Shown here in pieces: positions 7,892-15,723 of a DNA stretch of 64,000 nt. Origin of the DNA: Streptomyces qaidamensis (lineage in GTDB: Bacteria; Actinomycetota; Actinomycetes; Streptomycetales; Streptomycetaceae). Both the position numbers and the translations under genes were made by a program. Where the stretch lies: contig NZ_CP015098.1 in the NCBI RefSeq assembly GCF_001611795.1, forward strand, positions 7,564,001 through 7,628,000. Reading direction: 5' to 3'. The notes under the pieces are model-generated. The model was not told where the DNA came from and did no database searches. It worked only from the letters and a program-made list of their open reading frames with translations. Within the stretch, counting starts at the first letter, position 1. Every line of letters begins with the position of its first letter.

Positions 7892-9373
7892 ATGCAGATG
7901 GGGATGCACACCGACACCGAGCGCTGCGTGCGCGCCGTCCGGTCGAAGGACGCACGCTTCGACGGCTGGTTCTTCACGGCCGTCCTGACCACCGGCATCT
8001 ACTGCCGTCCCAGCTGCCCGGTGGTGCCGCCCAGGGCGGAGAACATGGTCTTCCACCCCAGTGCGGCGGCCTGCCAGCAGGCCGGGTTCCGGGCCTGCAA
8101 ACGCTGTCGGCCCGACACCACTCCCGGCTCCCCGGAGTGGAACCAGCGCGCCGACCTGGTGGCCCGCGCCATGCGGCTGATCGCCGACGGGGTCGTGGAC
8201 CGCGAGGGCGTGCCCGGCCTCGCCGGCCGGCTCGGCTACAGCACCCGGCAGGTCGAGCGGCAGCTCCTCGCCGAACTGGGCGCGGGCCCGCTCGCGCTCG
8301 CCCGTGCGCAGCGCGCCCAGACGGCCCGGCTGCTCATCGAGACGACCGCCCTGCCCATGGCCCGGATCGCCTTCGCCGCCGGCTTCGCCTCGATCCGGAC
8401 CTTCAACGACACGGTCCGCGAGGTCTTTGCCCTGGCCCCGGGTGAGCTGCGTGCCCGCGCCCCGCAACGGCAGGGCACGAGCACGCCCGGGGCGCTGTCC
8501 CTGCGGCTGCCGTTCCGCGCCCCGCTGAACCCCGACAACCTCTTCGGCCACCTCGCCGCGACAGCGGTACCCGGTGTGGAGGAGTGGCGCGACGGCTCCT
8601 ACCGCCGCACCCTGCGCCTCCCGTACGGCCACGGCATCGTGGCCCTCACCCCCAACCCGGACCACATCGCCTGCCGCCTCACCCTGAGCGACCTGCGCGA
8701 TCTGACCGTCGCCATCAGCCGCTGCCGCCGCCTGCTCGACCTGGACGCCGACCCCGTCGCCATCGACGACCAGCTCCGCACGGATCCGGTCCTCGCGCCG
8801 CTGGTCGACAAGGCGCCCGGCCGGCGCGTGCCGCGCACGGTCGACGAGGCCGAGTTCGCCGTCCGGGCCGTGCTCGGCCAGCAGGTCTCCACCGCCGCCG
8901 CCCGCACCCACGCGGCCCGTCTGGTCACCGCGTACGGCGACCCGGTCGAGGACCCCGAGGGCGGCCTCACCCACCTCTTCCCGGCCCCCGAGGCCCTCGC
9001 GGCGCTCGACCCGGACACCCTCGCGATGCCGCGCACCCGCCGCACGACCTTCACCACCCTGGTCCGGGCCCTCGCCGACGGCGACCTCCACCTCGGCGTG
9101 GAGAGCGACTGGCCCCGCACCCGCGAGCGGCTCCTCGCCCTGCCCGGCTTCGGCCCCTGGACGGTGGACGTCATCGCCATGCGCGCGCTCGGCGACCCCG
9201 ACGCCTTCCTCCCCACCGACCTCGGCATCCGCCGCGCTGCCCGGGAACTGGGCCTGCCGTCCACCCCCGCCGCCCTCACCGCACGCGCCGGGGCCTGGCG
9301 CCCCTGGCGGGCCTACGCGGTCCAGTACCTCTGGGCGACCGACAGCCACCCGATCAACTTCCTTCCGGTATAG
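7892..9373 (+). CDS. AdaA-AraC-AlkA fusion: alkylation-response regulator and 3-methyladenine DNA glycosylase
   Basis: A 493-residue three-part protein. The N-terminal Ada domain has Cys38, Cys42, Cys69 and Cys72 (GIYCRPSC...ACKRC), identical in numbering to E. coli Ada when ATG 7892 is used; this decides the start although the frame opens at 7823. In Ada, Cys38 accepts a methyl from phosphotriesters and converts the protein to an activator. An AraC-type helix-turn-helix follows (about 90-190), then an AlkA N-terminal domain and a HhH-GPD glycosylase domain (about 285-490: LPGFGPWTVDVIAMRALG, with PTDLGI probably holding the catalytic Asp). The base-excision glycosylase replaces the Ada C-terminal methyltransferase, which is instead encoded by the next gene, 9 nt downstream. 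Together they form an adaptive-response operon. Confidence 0.93.
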   Translation: MQMGMHTDTERCVRAVRSKDARFDGWFFTAVLTTGIYCRPSCPVVPPRAENMVFHPSAAACQQAGFRACKRCRPDTTPGSPEWNQRADLVARAMRLIADGVVDREGVPGLAGRLGYSTRQVERQLLAELGAGPLALARAQRAQTARLLIETTALPMARIAFAAGFASIRTFNDTVREVFALAPGELRARAPQRQGTSTPGALSLRLPFRAPLNPDNLFGHLAATAVPGVEEWRDGSYRRTLRLPYGHGIVALTPNPDHIACRLTLSDLRDLTVAISRCRRLLDLDADPVAIDDQLRTDPVLAPLVDKAPGRRVPRTVDEAEFAVRAVLGQQVSTAAARTHAARLVTAYGDPVEDPEGGLTHLFPAPEALAALDPDTLAMPRTRRTTFTTLVRALADGDLHLGVESDWPRTRERLLALPGFGPWTVDVIAMRALGDPDAFLPTDLGIRRAARELGLPSTPAALTARAGAWRPWRAYAVQYLWATDSHPINFLPV

Positions 9374-9382
9374 GGACGTCCG

Positions 9383-9865
9383 ATGAAACAGCACACCGTG
9401 ACCGACAGCCCGTACGGCCCCCTCACCCTCGTCGCCGACGACGGTGTCCTGTGCGGCCTCTACATGACCGACCAGCGTCACCGCCCGCCCGAGGAGACCT
9501 TCGGCACCCGCGACGACACCCTCTTCGCCGAGGCGGAGGAGCAGCTGAAGGCCTACTTCGCGGGTGACCTGGAGGAGTTCACGGTCGAACTCCGCCTGAA
9601 CGGCACCCCGTTCCAGCGCACGGTCTGGGACGCACTGCGCCGCATCCCGTACGGCGAGACCCGCACCTACGGCCAGCTGGCCGGCATCCTCGGTGCCCCT
9701 GCCGCCTCCCGCGCGGTCGGCCTCGCCAACGGCCGCAATCCCATCGGCATCATCGTGCCGTGCCATCGGGTGATCGGGGCGAACGGGAGCCTGACGGGGT
9801 ACGGCGGCGGCCTGGAGCGCAAGCAGCGCCTGCTGGACTTCGAACGCGGAGCCTCACTCTTCTGA
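9383..9865 (+). CDS. ogt: Methylated-DNA--protein-cysteine methyltransferase
   Basis: A 160-residue suicide repair protein that removes methyl groups from O6-methylguanine and O4-methylthymine. The active-site Cys lies in GIIVPCHRVIGANGSLTGYGGG, the invariant PCHRV motif; the recognition helix (FQRTVWDALRRIPYGETRTYGQLA) precedes it. Length is normal for the Ogt class. The gene starts 9 nt after the Ada-AlkA fusion and is almost certainly co-transcribed with it, so methylation of Ada Cys38 would be expected to induce both. Confidence 0.95.
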   Translation: MKQHTVTDSPYGPLTLVADDGVLCGLYMTDQRHRPPEETFGTRDDTLFAEAEEQLKAYFAGDLEEFTVELRLNGTPFQRTVWDALRRIPYGETRTYGQLAGILGAPAASRAVGLANGRNPIGIIVPCHRVIGANGSLTGYGGGLERKQRLLDFERGASLF

Positions 9866-9876
9866 CTCCACGGCTC

Positions 9877-9894
9877 GTCAAATTTGACTAGAGT
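9877..9894 (+). promoter_or_regulatory. Leaderless promoter -10 box with abutting 12-bp palindrome
   Basis: GTCAAATTTGAC (9877-9888) is a perfect palindrome directly followed by TAGAGT (9889-9894), a TANNNT -10 box whose last base is 6 nt before the ATG at 9901. There is no ribosome binding site, so the mRNA is probably leaderless. The palindrome sits where a repressor would block polymerase. No convincing -35 is visible. Confidence 0.45.
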
Positions 9895-9900
9895 GGGGTC

Positions 9901-10614
9901 ATGCCGGAGACGACGATCCCGATCCTGCCCTGCCGGGCCCTCCAGCCCGTCCTCGACTTCTACACCGCCCTCGGATTCGAGGTGACGTACCAGCAGCGCA
10001 GCCCCAACCCGTACGCGGTCGTGCAACGCGGCGGCATCGAGCTGCAGTTCTTCGCGATGAAGCAGTACGAGCCGGCCGTGTCGGTCAGCACCTGCTACGT
10101 CCTGACCGACGACGTCGACGGCCTCTACCAGGCGTTCCGGGCCGGTCTCAAGAAGACGTACGGCAGGATCCCCACCCGGGGGCTGCCGCGGGTCGGGCCG
10201 CTCAAGGACATGACGTACGGCGTACGGCAGTTCCTCCTGACCGACCCCGGAGGCAACTGCGTCCGCGTCGGGCAGCGCACTGGCGGGGAACGGCACCACG
10301 GGCCCGCCCCCGAGGAGACGTTCGCGCGGGCCCTGCACTTCGCGTCCCTCCTGGCGGACTCCAAGGGGGACCCGGCGGGCGCCGCCAAGGTCGTCGACCG
10401 GGTCCTGAACCTGCCGGACGAGACGCCGACGCGTGTCCAGCTGCTTCAGCTCCTCGTCCTGCGCGCGGACGTCGCGGCACGGCTCGACGACGGGGAGGCC
10501 ACCGCCACCGCCCTCGCCCGGGCCGCCGCGCTCGACCTCACCGCGGCCGAACGCGACGAGGGCCGTGACGCGCTCACGCGCCTGGCGGACCTGCGGGGCT
10601 CGCTTCGGCCGTGA
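9901..10614 (+). CDS. VOC-superfamily (glyoxalase/bleomycin resistance-like) protein with C-terminal helical extension
   Basis: The first 125 residues form one VOC/glyoxalase module (PILPCRALQPVLDFYTALGFEVTYQQ, then a beta region ending FLLTDPGGNCVRVGQ). The remaining 110 residues are helical and rich in Ala/Leu/Arg, with a tetratricopeptide-like look (ALHFASLLADSKGDPAGAAKVV, LLQLLVLRADVAARL). Proteins of this kind often bind a drug or small ligand, but no substrate can be named. Translation is probably leaderless. The end overlaps a Sir2 remnant on the other strand. Confidence 0.72.
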   Translation: MPETTIPILPCRALQPVLDFYTALGFEVTYQQRSPNPYAVVQRGGIELQFFAMKQYEPAVSVSTCYVLTDDVDGLYQAFRAGLKKTYGRIPTRGLPRVGPLKDMTYGVRQFLLTDPGGNCVRVGQRTGGERHHGPAPEETFARALHFASLLADSKGDPAGAAKVVDRVLNLPDETPTRVQLLQLLVLRADVAARLDDGEATATALARAAALDLTAAERDEGRDALTRLADLRGSLRP

Positions 10615-10881
10615 GTCCGCGCAGCAGCTCCGGCAGCGCCGTGCCGATGGGATCGCGGACGATCTCGTCGGCACGGTCGCCGTACGGCGTCGGCTCGGCG
10701 TTGACGATGATCAGCCGGGCACCGTGGTCGGCGGCGACACCGGCCAGGCCGGCCGCAGGCTGCACCTGGAGGCTCGTGCCGACGGCGACGAAGATCTGGC
10801 AGCCGGCCCCCGGTGGTCCGGGATCCCGGAGGCCGTGCTGATGCCGGCACCGTCGAGCGGGGCGACGAGGGGCTTGGCCAT
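10574..10881 (-). pseudogene. Internally deleted remnant of a Sir2 (CobB-type) NAD-dependent deacylase
   Basis: Reading from an ATG at 10881, the frame gives LDGAGISTASGIPDHRGP, the NAD-binding N-terminal sirtuin motif. The sequence then jumps, in another frame, to CQIFVAVGTSLQVQPAAGL and IIVNAEPTPYGDRADEIV...PIGTALPELL, the sirtuin C-terminus, ending with TGA at 10574. About 100 codons remain of a normal 240 or so; the catalytic His and the zinc-binding part are missing. A deletion of about 400 bp plus frame loss explains this. The 3' end overlaps the end of the VOC gene by about 40 bp. Confidence 0.85.
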
Positions 10882-10969
10882 GTCACCGGGGGTAGGCCGG
10901 GCTGCGAGGCGGCGGCGAACGGTTATCGACCAGGACGCCGAGGGGTGAGGGAAGAGCGGCCGGGGCCGG

Positions 10970-11464
10970 TCAGAACACGCGGCGGCCGTTCTCCAGCTCC
11001 GCCGTGCCCGAGCCCTCCGCCAGGACGTCCAGGGCGGTCAGGACACGGCGGCTGTGGGCCTCCGGCAGATAGTCGGCCAGCTCCTCGCGCGGAACCACCC
11101 GCCAGGACAGCAGCTCCTCTTCCTGGAGGCGGATCGCCTTGAGCTCGTCCTCGCTCAGGACCCCGCCGTCGTACACGTACGCCACCAGCGGCGGACGGCC
11201 CGCGCCCTGCACCCAGTCCACCGTCAGCAGCCGGCCGAGCTCACGGTCGAGGCCGATCTCCTCGGCCGTCTCGCGCCGCGCCCCCTGGCGCGGTGTCTCA
11301 CCGTCGTCGGACTCGACGGTGCCGCCGGGCAGCGTCCAGCCCTCCCGGTAGTTGGGCTCGACGAGCAGCACACGGCCCTCGCCGTCCCGGAACAGCACGG
11401 CGGCACCGGCCAGGACGCGGGGCAGGGAGGCGATGTAGGCGGCGTAGTCAGGAGAGGAGGTCAT
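10970..11464 (-). CDS. Nudix hydrolase
   Basis: A 164-residue cytoplasmic Nudix protein. The Nudix box follows WTLPGGTVE and ends RRETAEEIGL, with the metal-binding REXXEE glutamates intact; the loop after GG is two residues longer than consensus. These enzymes cleave nucleoside diphosphates linked to another group (NTPs, ADP-ribose, sugar nucleotides). The specificity is not readable. It lies 42 nt upstream of the ADP-ribosylglycohydrolase gene on the same strand, and that neighbour makes ADP-ribose-type substrates worth considering. Confidence 0.85.
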   Translation of the reverse strand: MTSSPDYAAYIASLPRVLAGAAVLFRDGEGRVLLVEPNYREGWTLPGGTVESDDGETPRQGARRETAEEIGLDRELGRLLTVDWVQGAGRPPLVAYVYDGGVLSEDELKAIRLQEEELLSWRVVPREELADYLPEAHSRRVLTALDVLAEGSGTAELENGRRVF

Positions 11465-11506
11465 CAGTGCAGGGTAACCACCGCGTCCCGCCTCGCCACC
11501 CCGCGG

Positions 11507-12577
11507 TCAGGCCGCCGGCTCCGCCAGCCGCAGCGTCCGTTCCGCGAGTTCGCTGATCCGCACCCCGTCGTAGCCGAACACCGCGCTGCGGACCGTGTCC
11601 TCCAGCGGGGCCTTCCACTGGTCGGGGATGGCCGCCGCCCCGCCGAACACGCCGGCCACCGAACCCGCGGTCGCTCCGTTGGAGTCGGTGTCCAGGCCCC
11701 CGCGGACGGTCAGGGTGATGGTGCGGGTGAAGTCACCGTCGCCGTAGAGCAGGCCCGCGGTGAGGACGGCCGCGTTCGGGACGGTGTGGATCCACCCCAT
11801 GCCGCCGGTCTCCTCGGCGACGGTGGTGAGCGTGTCCTCCCAGGACATCCGGGTGGCGTGCAGGGAGACCACCCGGCGCACCGTACGCGCGAGGCGGCTG
11901 CTCGCCGGGATCACGGCCAGGGCCTCGCCGACGGCGTGCCGCACGCTGGGCGCCGTGAACGCCGCCGCGATCAGCGCCGCCGCCCACATCGCCCCGTAGA
12001 CGCCGTTCCCGGTGTGCGACAGCACCGCGTCCCGCCGGGCGAGCTGGGCCGCGCGGCGCGGGACGCCGGGGCAGGCCCAGCCGAAGATGTCCGCGCGGAT
12101 GAGGGCGCCGATCCACTCCTGGTACGGGTTGTCGTACGTCGCCGTCAGCGGCGGCTTCAGCCCGTTGGCGAGGTTGCGGTAGGCGGCCCGCTCGGCGGTG
12201 AACGTCTGCAGAAACGGCAGCCGCAACAGCCACAGGTCGCCGACCTGCTCGGTGCTGAAGCCGAAGCCGTGGGTCTCCAGCAGGTCGAGGCCGAGGATCG
12301 CGTAGTCGACGTCGTCGTCACGGCAGCTGCCGTGGATGCGGCCGCGGACGCACTGGGGCCATTCGGGGCGCAGCGCGACTTCCAGGTCGCCGGTGGGCTC
12401 GGGCAGGTAGTCGGTCAGGGGGAGGGCGGCGGCCTGCCGGAGGTAGCGGTCGATGCGCTCGCGCGTCCAGAGCTCGCCCTGCTCGACCGGCTTGCCCAGC
12501 ATGTTTCCTGCGATGCGGCCCGTCCAGCCGCCGAGGATGCGGTCGGTGACGTCTGTGTCGGTGTGTGCGGGGCCCAT
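11507..12577 (-). CDS. ADP-ribosylglycohydrolase family protein
   Basis: A 356-residue all-alpha ADP-ribosylglycohydrolase (DraG/ARH-type). The N-terminus ILGGWTGRIAGNMLGKPVE is the family's first helix; metal-binding acidic clusters appear as CRDDDVDYAILGLDLLETHG and GGLDTDSNGATAGSVAGVFGG. Members remove ADP-ribose from arginine or other acceptors, using two metal ions. The actual target is unknown. The start at 12577 is the only good one before the family motif. A Nudix gene follows on the same strand; the upstream gene (glycerate kinase) is divergent. Confidence 0.85.
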   Translation of the reverse strand: MGPAHTDTDVTDRILGGWTGRIAGNMLGKPVEQGELWTRERIDRYLRQAAALPLTDYLPEPTGDLEVALRPEWPQCVRGRIHGSCRDDDVDYAILGLDLLETHGFGFSTEQVGDLWLLRLPFLQTFTAERAAYRNLANGLKPPLTATYDNPYQEWIGALIRADIFGWACPGVPRRAAQLARRDAVLSHTGNGVYGAMWAAALIAAAFTAPSVRHAVGEALAVIPASSRLARTVRRVVSLHATRMSWEDTLTTVAEETGGMGWIHTVPNAAVLTAGLLYGDGDFTRTITLTVRGGLDTDSNGATAGSVAGVFGGAAAIPDQWKAPLEDTVRSAVFGYDGVRISELAERTLRLAEPAA

Positions 12578-12711
12578 GATGATTGTCTACCCGTTTCACG
12601 AGGTGCCTACGGGGGTGGGGGTGTGCGGTGCGTTCGTGGCTGCGGGGCCGTCGTGGCCGGTCACGCGGTTCCCCGCGCCCCCGGAGCCCCGGTCCAGGGG
12701 CTGGGCACGTG

Positions 12712-12741
12712 CTGACGACGGGGGCGTCCTCCGGTTAAGGT
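12712..12741 (+). promoter_or_regulatory. Probable promoter of the glycerate kinase gene
   Basis: CTGACG (12712-12717), 18-nt spacer, TAAGGT (12736-12741). Transcription near 12748 would leave about 50 nt of leader. The 5' half of this 222-nt divergent region contains a GCGGTTCCCCGCGCCCC stretch (from about 12665) of a type I recall as recurring between Streptomyces genes. Confidence 0.45.
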
Positions 12742-12799
12742 CACAGCGGCGCGACTGGCCTTGACGTGCGTGAGGGCCCGGAGAGCAAGGGGAGTACAA

Positions 12800-13960
12800 G
12801 TGGCGGACGCTGCAGTGAGCGGCACCCGGAAGGCCGAGCGGGTGCTCGTCGCCGCGGACAAGTTCAAGGGGTCGCTGACGGCCGTGGAGGTCGCCGAGCG
12901 GGTCACGGCCGGGCTGCGCCGGGTCCTGCCGGAGCTGGAGGTCGAGGCGCTTCCGGTGGCCGACGGCGGAGACGGGACCGTGGCGGCGGCGGTCGCGGCC
13001 GGGTTCCAGCGCCGGGAGGTACGGGTCGCCGGCCCCCTCGGCGACGAGGTGACGGCGGCGTTCGCGCTGCGTGACGGCACCGCGGTCGTGGAGATGGCCG
13101 AGGCGAGCGGGCTGCAGCGGCTCCCCGCCGGGGTCTTCGCCCCGCTCGCGGCGTCCACGTACGGCTCCGGCGAGCTGCTGCGGGCCGCGCTGGACGCGGG
13201 CGCCGGCACGATCGTCTTCGGGGTCGGCGGCAGCGCCACCACCGACGGCGGCGCCGGGATGCTGTCGGCGCTCGGCGCCCGGTTCCTGGACGCCGCCGGG
13301 GAGCCGGTGCCACCGGGCGGCGGCGGACTCGCCGAGCTGGCCACCGCCGACCTGTCGGGACTCGACCCCCGTCTGGCCGAGATCGAGCTGGTGCTCGCGA
13401 GCGACGTCGACAACCCCCTGACCGGCCCGAAGGGCGCACCCGCGGTCTACGGTCCGCAGAAGGGCGCCTCACCCGAGGACGTGGAGGCCCTGGACAGCGC
13501 CCTCGCACACTTCGCGAAGGTGCTCCAGGGCCCGGCCGGTCCGAAGGCCGCCGCGTACGCGGCGGCGCCGGGCGCCGGCGCGGCGGGGGGCATCGGCTAC
13601 GGCGCCCTGCTGCTCGGCGCCCGGTTCCGCCCGGGCATCGAGGTCATGCTCGACGTCCTGGGCTTCGCACGCGCCCTGGACCGCGCCGACCTGGTCATCA
13701 CCGGCGAGGGCTCCCTCGACGAGCAGACCCTCCACGGCAAGGCCCCGGCGGGGGTCGCCGCCGCGGCCCGCGCCGCGGACAAGGACGTCGTGGCGGTCTG
13801 CGGACGCCTCGCCCTGCCGCCCCAGGTGCTCGGCCGCGCAGGGTTCCGCCGGGCCTACCCCCTGACGGACGCGGAGCCGGACGTGGCCAAGTGCATCGCC
13901 GAAGCGGGCCCGATCCTGGAACGGGTCGCGGAACGCATCGCCAGGGATTTCCTGACCTGA
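12800..13960 (+). CDS. Glycerate kinase (GarK/GlxK family)
   Basis: A 386-residue type II glycerate kinase converting D-glycerate and ATP to a phosphoglycerate. Family signatures are VLVAADKFKGSLTAVEVAE at the N-terminus, LPVADGGDGTVAA, the glycine-rich GVGGSATTDGGAGMLSALGARFLD, and DLVITGEGSLDEQTLHGKAPAGVA. GTG 12800 is chosen over the open frame from 12761 because AAGGGGAG stands 5 nt before it and the conserved region begins soon after. It is monocistronic, closed by a strong hairpin. It may drain glycerate from glyoxylate or serine metabolism; glyoxylate is the product of the ethylmalonyl-CoA operon nearby, but that link is inference. Confidence 0.93.
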   Translation: MADAAVSGTRKAERVLVAADKFKGSLTAVEVAERVTAGLRRVLPELEVEALPVADGGDGTVAAAVAAGFQRREVRVAGPLGDEVTAAFALRDGTAVVEMAEASGLQRLPAGVFAPLAASTYGSGELLRAALDAGAGTIVFGVGGSATTDGGAGMLSALGARFLDAAGEPVPPGGGGLAELATADLSGLDPRLAEIELVLASDVDNPLTGPKGAPAVYGPQKGASPEDVEALDSALAHFAKVLQGPAGPKAAAYAAAPGAGAAGGIGYGALLLGARFRPGIEVMLDVLGFARALDRADLVITGEGSLDEQTLHGKAPAGVAAAARAADKDVVAVCGRLALPPQVLGRAGFRRAYPLTDAEPDVAKCIAEAGPILERVAERIARDFLT

Positions 13961-13991
13961 GCCGCGCGGTTCCCGCCGCCGCAGGCATGAA

Positions 13992-14020
13992 GAAGGCCCC
14001 GAGCTCAGCTCGGGGCCTTC
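13992..14020. terminator. Bidirectional terminator between glycerate kinase and pssA
   Basis: A perfect inverted repeat of 14 nt around a single central base (13992-14005 and 14007-14020, core AGGCCCCGAGCT). It lies 31 nt after one stop codon and 33 nt from the convergent one, so it can serve both genes. Confidence 0.8.
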
Positions 14021-14053
14021 ATCGTCGTCGTGGCCTTCATCGTCGTACGGTCG

Positions 14054-14908
14054 CTACGGAAGCTGCGCCGCCCGCGCCTCGCGGCGGTTGTCGCGGAAGT
14101 TGTTCACCCGCCGAGCCGTCGCGAACAGCGGAATCACCGCGCCCGTGACCAGCTGGAGCGCGCACCCCGTCTGCAGGAGGAGCTGCCCGCCGGGCGCGCC
14201 GAACGCCCAGGCCGCCAGCAGACCCATGGACAGCACGATCCAGGTCAGCATCGCCACCGCGAGCCAGCCACGCGGCTTCGGGTACTCGACGCGGCTCACC
14301 ATCAGCCACGCCGTCCCCACGATCGCCAGCAGCGTGGCCTCGAACGGCAGCTCCAGCAGCACGATCGCGACGACCGTCAGCGCACCGAACGGCGAGGGCA
14401 TGCCCTGGAACGTGCCGTCCTTCACCGTCACGCACGAGAACCGCGCAAGCCGTAGCACCACCGCCAGCAGCACCACGATCGCCCCGACCGCCGCCACCCG
14501 CTGGTGGGCGTCGTTCGCGACCATGCCGTAGACGAGGACGAAGTACGCCGGTGCCAGGCCGAAGCTGATCAGGTCGGACAGGTTGTCCAGCTCCGCGCCC
14601 ATGGGGGAGGAGCGCAGCTTGCGCGCCACCAGGCCGTCGAAGAGGTCGAAGACCGCCGCGCAGAGCATGAGGATGACCGCCGTGGCCGCGCTGTGGCGGG
14701 CCATGCCGGTCTCCTGGCTGCCCGTGAGGTGCGGGATCAGGATGCCGGTGGTGGTGAAGTACACCGCCATGAAGCCGCACGTGGCGTTGCCGAGGGTCAG
14801 GGTGTCCGCTATCGACAGGCGGAGGGAGAGGGGCATCTCCTCTTCCTCGTCGACCTCGTCCGCCTCCGGGACCCAGCCGGCCTTGGTATCCGGATCAATC
14901 ACGGTCAA
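14054..14908 (-). CDS. pssA: CDP-diacylglycerol--serine O-phosphatidyltransferase
   Basis: A 284-residue integral membrane CDP-alcohol phosphatidyltransferase. The signature DG-x2-AR-x7-G-x3-D-x3-D is complete (Asp91-Gly92, Ala95-Arg96, Gly104, Asp108, Asp112; FDLFDGLVARKLRS...GAELDNLSD). About eight hydrophobic helices follow an acidic N-terminal tail (EVDEEEE). It makes phosphatidylserine from CDP-diacylglycerol and L-serine. It overlaps the decarboxylase gene upstream by 14 bp, so the two steps of phosphatidylethanolamine synthesis are translationally coupled. Confidence 0.93.
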   Translation of the reverse strand: MTVIDPDTKAGWVPEADEVDEEEEMPLSLRLSIADTLTLGNATCGFMAVYFTTTGILIPHLTGSQETGMARHSAATAVILMLCAAVFDLFDGLVARKLRSSPMGAELDNLSDLISFGLAPAYFVLVYGMVANDAHQRVAAVGAIVVLLAVVLRLARFSCVTVKDGTFQGMPSPFGALTVVAIVLLELPFEATLLAIVGTAWLMVSRVEYPKPRGWLAVAMLTWIVLSMGLLAAWAFGAPGGQLLLQTGCALQLVTGAVIPLFATARRVNNFRDNRREARAAQLP

Positions 14909-15551
14909 TGCGAGTCACCCCAGCCACCGTCTTCTGACCGACCTCGACCGCGACCTCCACGCCCTCGGGCAGGTACAGGTCGACACGCGAACCGAAGCGG
15001 ATCAGGCCGATCCGCTCGCCCTGCTCCACCTTCGTGCCCTGGGGCAGGTAGGGGACGATGCGGCGGGCCACCGCGCCGGCGATCTGGATCATCTCGATGT
15101 CGCCGAGCTCCGTGTCGAAGTGCCAGACGACCCGCTCGTTGTTCTCGCTCTCCTTGTTGAAGGCGGGAACGAAGCCACCGGGTACGTGCTCCACGGACGT
15201 CACCGTGCCGGCCAGCGGCGCGCGGTTGACGTGGACGTTGAGCGGGCTCATGAAGATCGCGACGCGGGTGCGGCCGTCCTTCCACGGCATGATGCTCTGC
15301 ACCACACCGTCGGCGGGCGAGATGACCCGGCCCTGGGTGATCTCGCGCTCGGGGTCGCGGAAGAACCACAGCATTCCCGCCGCGAGCGCGGTGGCGGGAA
15401 CGGCGACGGCCTTGGCGGCGCCGGAGCGGCGGGCCCGGGCCAGGCTGAGGGCTGCGGTGGCGACGGTCGGAAGGAGCCACGGCGATGCTCCGCGCGCGAG
15501 GCGTACGCCGGCCCGGCTGTCGCGAGGTGCAGAGGTTTGGCTGTGGGGCAT
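14895..15551 (-). CDS. psd: Phosphatidylserine decarboxylase proenzyme
   Basis: A 218-residue short-form (type II) phosphatidylserine decarboxylase. One membrane segment lies near residues 45-65 (AVAVPATALAAGMLWFF), followed by FRDPER, ISPADGVV and MSPLNVHVNRAP, all family motifs. The self-cleavage site is RFGSRVDLYLP near residue 188: cleavage between Gly and Ser yields the pyruvoyl prosthetic group. It converts phosphatidylserine to phosphatidylethanolamine, using the product of the overlapping pssA. Confidence 0.94.
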   Translation of the reverse strand: MPHSQTSAPRDSRAGVRLARGASPWLLPTVATAALSLARARRSGAAKAVAVPATALAAGMLWFFRDPEREITQGRVISPADGVVQSIMPWKDGRTRVAIFMSPLNVHVNRAPLAGTVTSVEHVPGGFVPAFNKESENNERVVWHFDTELGDIEMIQIAGAVARRIVPYLPQGTKVEQGERIGLIRFGSRVDLYLPEGVEVAVEVGQKTVAGVTRIDRD

Positions 15552-15723
15552 GGATGACCTTCGTAGCGGAGATGATGCCGCACTCTGACGGGGGACGGCG
15601 GCTTTCCGGCGATCGTAGCGGCTCGGGGCCGTAACTGGGTAAGCCAGGCAGCCGAGTCGGCGGCAGAAGAGTGCTGACGGGGTGTGATCTTCTTCTCCAA
15701 GAAAACACCCCGTATCCGGACAT

